DNA of 64,000 nucleotides, from contig JAVMKO010000010.1 of NCBI GenBank assembly GCA_032164245.1, forward strand, positions 47,390,848 through 47,454,847. The letters are read 5' to 3'. Source of the DNA: Sternotherus odoratus. Lineage: Eukaryota > Chordata > Testudines > Kinosternidae. The notes beneath the pieces are model-generated. The model saw only the letters and a list, made by a program, of their open reading frames with translations. It did no database searches and had not been told where the DNA came from. Positions 60,376-64,000 of this stretch are shown here, piece after piece (within the stretch, counting starts at the first letter, position 1; each line of letters begins with the position of its first letter). The translations under genes and the position numbers were made by a program.

Positions 60376-61117
60376 AAAGACAAGAAGGGCGAGATAATAC
60401 CTTTTACTGGACCAACTTCCATCGCTGAGAGAGAGAGAAGCTTCCAGCCTACACAGAGGTGGTCTTCAAGTCTGGGAAATGTACTCAGATGGTTTAACAT
60501 AAGTAGTTAACCCATATTTTCAAGGGCCCATTCAATGTGAAGTAGCCTATTTACATTTTTCTGGTCAGGAGGAGAGGGGAGAAAAGTGGGGGAGGGGGGG
60601 GAAGACAACTTGTGATGGGGGGTTGTTAGTGGGTTGTAGATTGAATGTATGGTTTATTACAACAATGCGTCTATTTAGTCCATGATCTTTAGTGTCTAGC
60701 ATGATTGTGAATTTGAATTCTGCGGATCATCTTTTGAAGGTGTTGTGCAGGTTTCCTTTGAGAATGAGGACTGAGAGGTGAGATACAGAGTGATCTTTTT
60801 GTGAAAAGTGTTCTCCCACATATCGTTTCTCTTTTTATCATTTTTCTGTGAGATTATTTGAGAGCATAGCGATTACCTAATTTCACCCACATAGTAGTTG
60901 TTGGGGCATTTAGTGCACTGGATGAGGTACACCACATGTCGTGATAAGCATGTGTGGTACTCGTGTATCTTGAAAAGTGTGTTTGGGGGTTCTGATCATG
61001 ATAGCAGTGGAGCTACGTCTACTGATTTTTGCATCTGTTGTTCTGGCAAGGTTTGTTGCCATTTTGAGTTGGTGTGTCCTGGTCCGAGGGAGCTTTCTTC
61101 TGATGATGAGCTTGGAC
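60376..61117 (-). mobile_element. Second PLE family, about 740-bp fragment
   Basis: The plus strand has gcgagataataccttttact ggaccaacttcc, then acacagaggtggtcttcaag tctgggaaa, and further on tttcacccacatagtagttg and gtgcactggatgaggtacac. I know this string order from a widespread reptile repeat that I take to be Penelope-like. On the minus strand, TTGAAGA ... ctctgtgtaggct GGAA gctt at about 60436-60475 is a decayed hammerhead-like core (expected CUGAAGA, stem, GAAA). The open frame 60910-61257 overlaps it but has no recognisable domain. Confidence 0.55.
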
Positions 61118-61265
61118 GTACCCAGGGTTCTGGGTGGGCTTGTACAGCCTGTGCCACTGTCATCACTGCTATTTTGAGCTATGCTATCTAGATTAAAGCT
61201 AGCACAGTTATGACTACCTGACCTGCAATAACACCTCTGATTGCAGTGTAGACACACCCAGAGCT
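61117..61265. mobile_element. Palindromic MITE fragment (PIF/Harbinger-like)
   Basis: It contains actgctattttgagctatgc, aaagctagcacagttatgac and ends gattgcagtgtagacacaccc, the right half of the family at 48912. It abuts or interrupts the PLE fragment at about 61117. Confidence 0.5.
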
Positions 61266-61269
61266 GGAC

Positions 61270-64000
61270 AGCTGACTCAGCCAGTCTATTTTGAAATTAT
61301 GGCATTGAACTAGACCTCTTAAAGCAATAGAAGAGTTCAAGGTTTGGTTATTTATCTCCTTAGTTATATAAGCAAGATACACACAATTCCATAACCTTTA
61401 AAAAAAAAAAACTAGAAATTCCTATAGTTCTGATCAAACTTCACACTTTTAATTTTTAAGATTTTTTTTGTTACTGTATTTAACATAGGCCTTCTTAGAT
61501 ATATCAGTAAAAACAATCATGTAATAATTACTAAAATATTTGTTAACTTACACAGTTAATATATTACGCTGCTAATATATAACATGCCATTTTCTGTGGC
61601 CATTTCCAGCTAAGTAGCACCAGTGAATTTATAGTTGGCTACATCCAAATTATTAGTATAATTCTCAAAATTAATAACGATCAAGGCCAGATCTTGTGAA
61701 ATTTTTCTTCTATCTGCATTCTTCCACGTTGCTATTTTTCTACATTTTCTGGTTGTTTAGTCTTATAATATACAGGGATTAAATGTAATATGTGTCCCAT
61801 ATTTGAAAATAACCATTTCCTGCTGCAAAGGAAGAGAATGAATATGAGGAACCTTTTCTCTTAGCTTCCCTGTGCACTCTGCAGAAGTGAGGCACCATCC
61901 AAACTGAATGCGTCCTGCAGTAGCAGTCTTTTCGACATGCAGTACAATCTGGCTTCAGATGTGTCTGCATCTCCAAACCCTTGCGTGTTCGCTAGCCTTT
62001 GTCAGAAGATGCATACCATTCCTTTCAATACCAAGTGGGAAGAACTTATTTTTTGATGATGTCTTAGTTTTCCTCTCACTATTAGAGTGGTTTAATTGAC
62101 CCATGCTAAATCAAAATGCCATTCCTGGACTAGTAGCTAGTGATCTGCACTCCTTTAGTGCTTTGACAAGAAGCAAAGTCACAAATAGGACCTTTCCTGA
62201 TTTACACCATATTCCCAGTTAGTCAACTTTTATTAGTTTGAGATCATTTAAAATGAAGATTGTTTTCATAAGTGGTATTTTTGTTGATTAATTTATTCTT
62301 CTTTTTAACCACATTTTCATATGTTTTCTGGAATTTCTGGTAAGAAACAATTTTCTAGCAAATGAAGCACCCACAACAGCTGGTGCCTGGAGTTAACTCA
62401 CACATTTCAGGCATCTGGTTTATTTAAAAAGGGATGCTATATGTATTTGAGCAGCTATTTAATCTTTGTAACATGAGTAGAGCTACCTATATATTTTTCA
62501 AAAATTCCAAACAAACAATTTTTCTAAATAGGCCTCTTCTGCTCATGAATCATCCATGGAAAGAAGGTGATTCTCGCAAATGTCTTCATTACTAAAAAGC
62601 ATTTGATTTTTTTTTGTTATTGTGGTTTTGTTGAACTCTGGATTGATCACCAGCAGTTTTGTGTGTGTGTTCTTTATTTGAGCTGTTTTGTATTAGTTGT
62701 GAGTGGTTAAATGTGTCATTGTGGTAGTGTTTCTATTCCCTGATTGGATTATACAAGTGATTCTGGAACAAATATTTGCCCAGTCAAATTTAAATTCAGC
62801 TTCCATAGGTAATCACATGGAACTTTTAAATTTGCTATCTGTGAAAACTCAGATGCACAGAATGGGAATACACTGGGGTGTAGATAGGACAGGGCTAATT
62901 CATTTCAGAATTGAACTGGGCATATGTGAAAATCTTTTATTTGTACCCACCCAGTTATACATAGAATATGACCTTTGTTAAAAGTACTGATGTAAATAAA
63001 ATGTAAACTTGGCAACAGGAGAACCTATCCTGATTGATTTTATACAGAACCAGCACATGTATTCAAAGGAGAATGTGTTTCAAACGATCACACCTGAGTT
63101 TGGTTTTCAGAAGCATTGAACACTCATTTTTATTTAAGCCAATAGGACTGCAGATATCACTGGCAATGGATCAGTGTGGGCATCTAGGGAGTACACAGCT
63201 GTCATAAAAAAAAAAAGGCAAATATTGCTTTAAGAATTGGGCAGAAAATTATCCTGGAAATATGGGGCCATATTCAGGACAAAAATCCTCAGGGCAGCAC
63301 TTACATACATGATAAAGTCTGATTGACTTCAATGAGATTTAAGTTTATTTTGTTGTCAGGTGCTATGCTGGCTAGGTATGGATTTAAGCACCCATGTAAA
63401 TGCTTCTCTGAAAGCTGTGCTGTGGTGGGGATTGTCCTAGTTCTCCTAGACTTTTGCAAGCTGTCATACCCCAGCAGGATTAATGGTGGTGGTCTGGATT
63501 AATTACCCTTCCTTTCCCTAGAAACTAATGACTCCGTGATTAAGTAAAAATATTTTCCTTAAAGTTAATATAGTTCTAGCACACAGCAGTAGTATAATGT
63601 AGGGAGTACCGGACAACTTGTCTCAATGGGGCAGACAGTTGGCCTTCCTAGACCAATTATTTCTGTCTTGACTTTCCTAATTTGTACTGAAGAGTGATAC
63701 CTGTATCATTATTTGTGAATGGTTCAAGTCATCCCACAACCTACAAAACTCCAATTGTTTTAGTATAGGATTGTAGATGTTCTGAAAGGTCTGAGAAGGA
63801 GTTTCCACTCCCCATGCTATACATTCAGCTGAAGGGTTGGTTAACCCTGTATGGAACGCACAGCACCTTTGGAATTTGCAACAATCAACAGTCTTGGTAG
63901 ATTTTATGGGTTTTATGTATTACCTGACTTACTGACCTGTCTCCTTAAGGGTGCATTTTCCTGCCGGGGAAAAAAAGTCCTTAATTGTAATTCAGGTTCA
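61270..64000. other. No recognisable feature
   Basis: AT-rich sequence with A/T homopolymers. No gene, RNA or nameable repeat seen up to the window end. Confidence 0.4.

Noticed and set aside
60910..61257. 115-codon minus-strand frame
   Set aside because: It spans the junction between a PLE fragment and a palindromic MITE and shows no conserved domain.

Overview
The window looks like nuclear DNA from a non-mammalian amniote, most likely a turtle (crocodilian-like is the alternative). The reasons are a sparse coding content with very long introns, CR1-type LINE fragments, a tRNA-derived SINE with a CR1-like tail, an old MIR, many hAT and palindromic MITE copies, and copies of a Penelope-like (PLE) terminal sequence that I recognise from reptile genomes. 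The organism call is inference; no species marker is present.

Only one protein gene can be supported. It lies on the minus strand and spans 12184-44719. Four exons join in frame into a 457-residue protein of the ectonucleotide pyrophosphatase/phosphodiesterase family, best matching ENPP7 (alkaline sphingomyelinase). All eight expected metal-binding and catalytic residues are present, the splice junctions are canonical, and the length is within one residue of the human protein. Introns are 16,654 bp (27810-44463), 11,367 bp (16297-27663) and 3,141 bp (12529-15669). An AATAAA signal lies about 130 bp after the stop. Neither flank (1-12047 and 44720-64000) shows another gene.

The rest is transposon fossil. 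Region by region: 1-12 kb holds hAT MITEs, an LTR-like block, a 5'-truncated CR1, palindromic MITEs and a MIR split by an LTR. Intron 3 (12.5-15.7 kb) holds two PLE insertions and a solo LTR. Intron 2 (16.3-27.7 kb) holds a large nested inverted repeat and old CR1/MIR pieces. Intron 1 (27.8-44.5 kb) holds a hAT MITE with perfect TSD, a 756-bp solo LTR with perfect TSD, a second LTR-like block, CR1 pieces, two TA-flanked MITEs with GC-rich cores, and a PLE foldback. The upstream flank (44.7-64 kb) holds a tRNA-SINE, a CR1 3' end, an LTR carrying a perfect PLE foldback, a hAT interrupted by an LTR, and two adjacent PLE families.

The most interesting signal is the set of PLE insertions. Several are very short (26, 38, 112 and 125 bp) and are bounded by 12-17 bp target-site duplications; some are precise foldbacks, and they carry a hammerhead-ribozyme-like core. 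I see no new defence, metabolic or regulatory system here.
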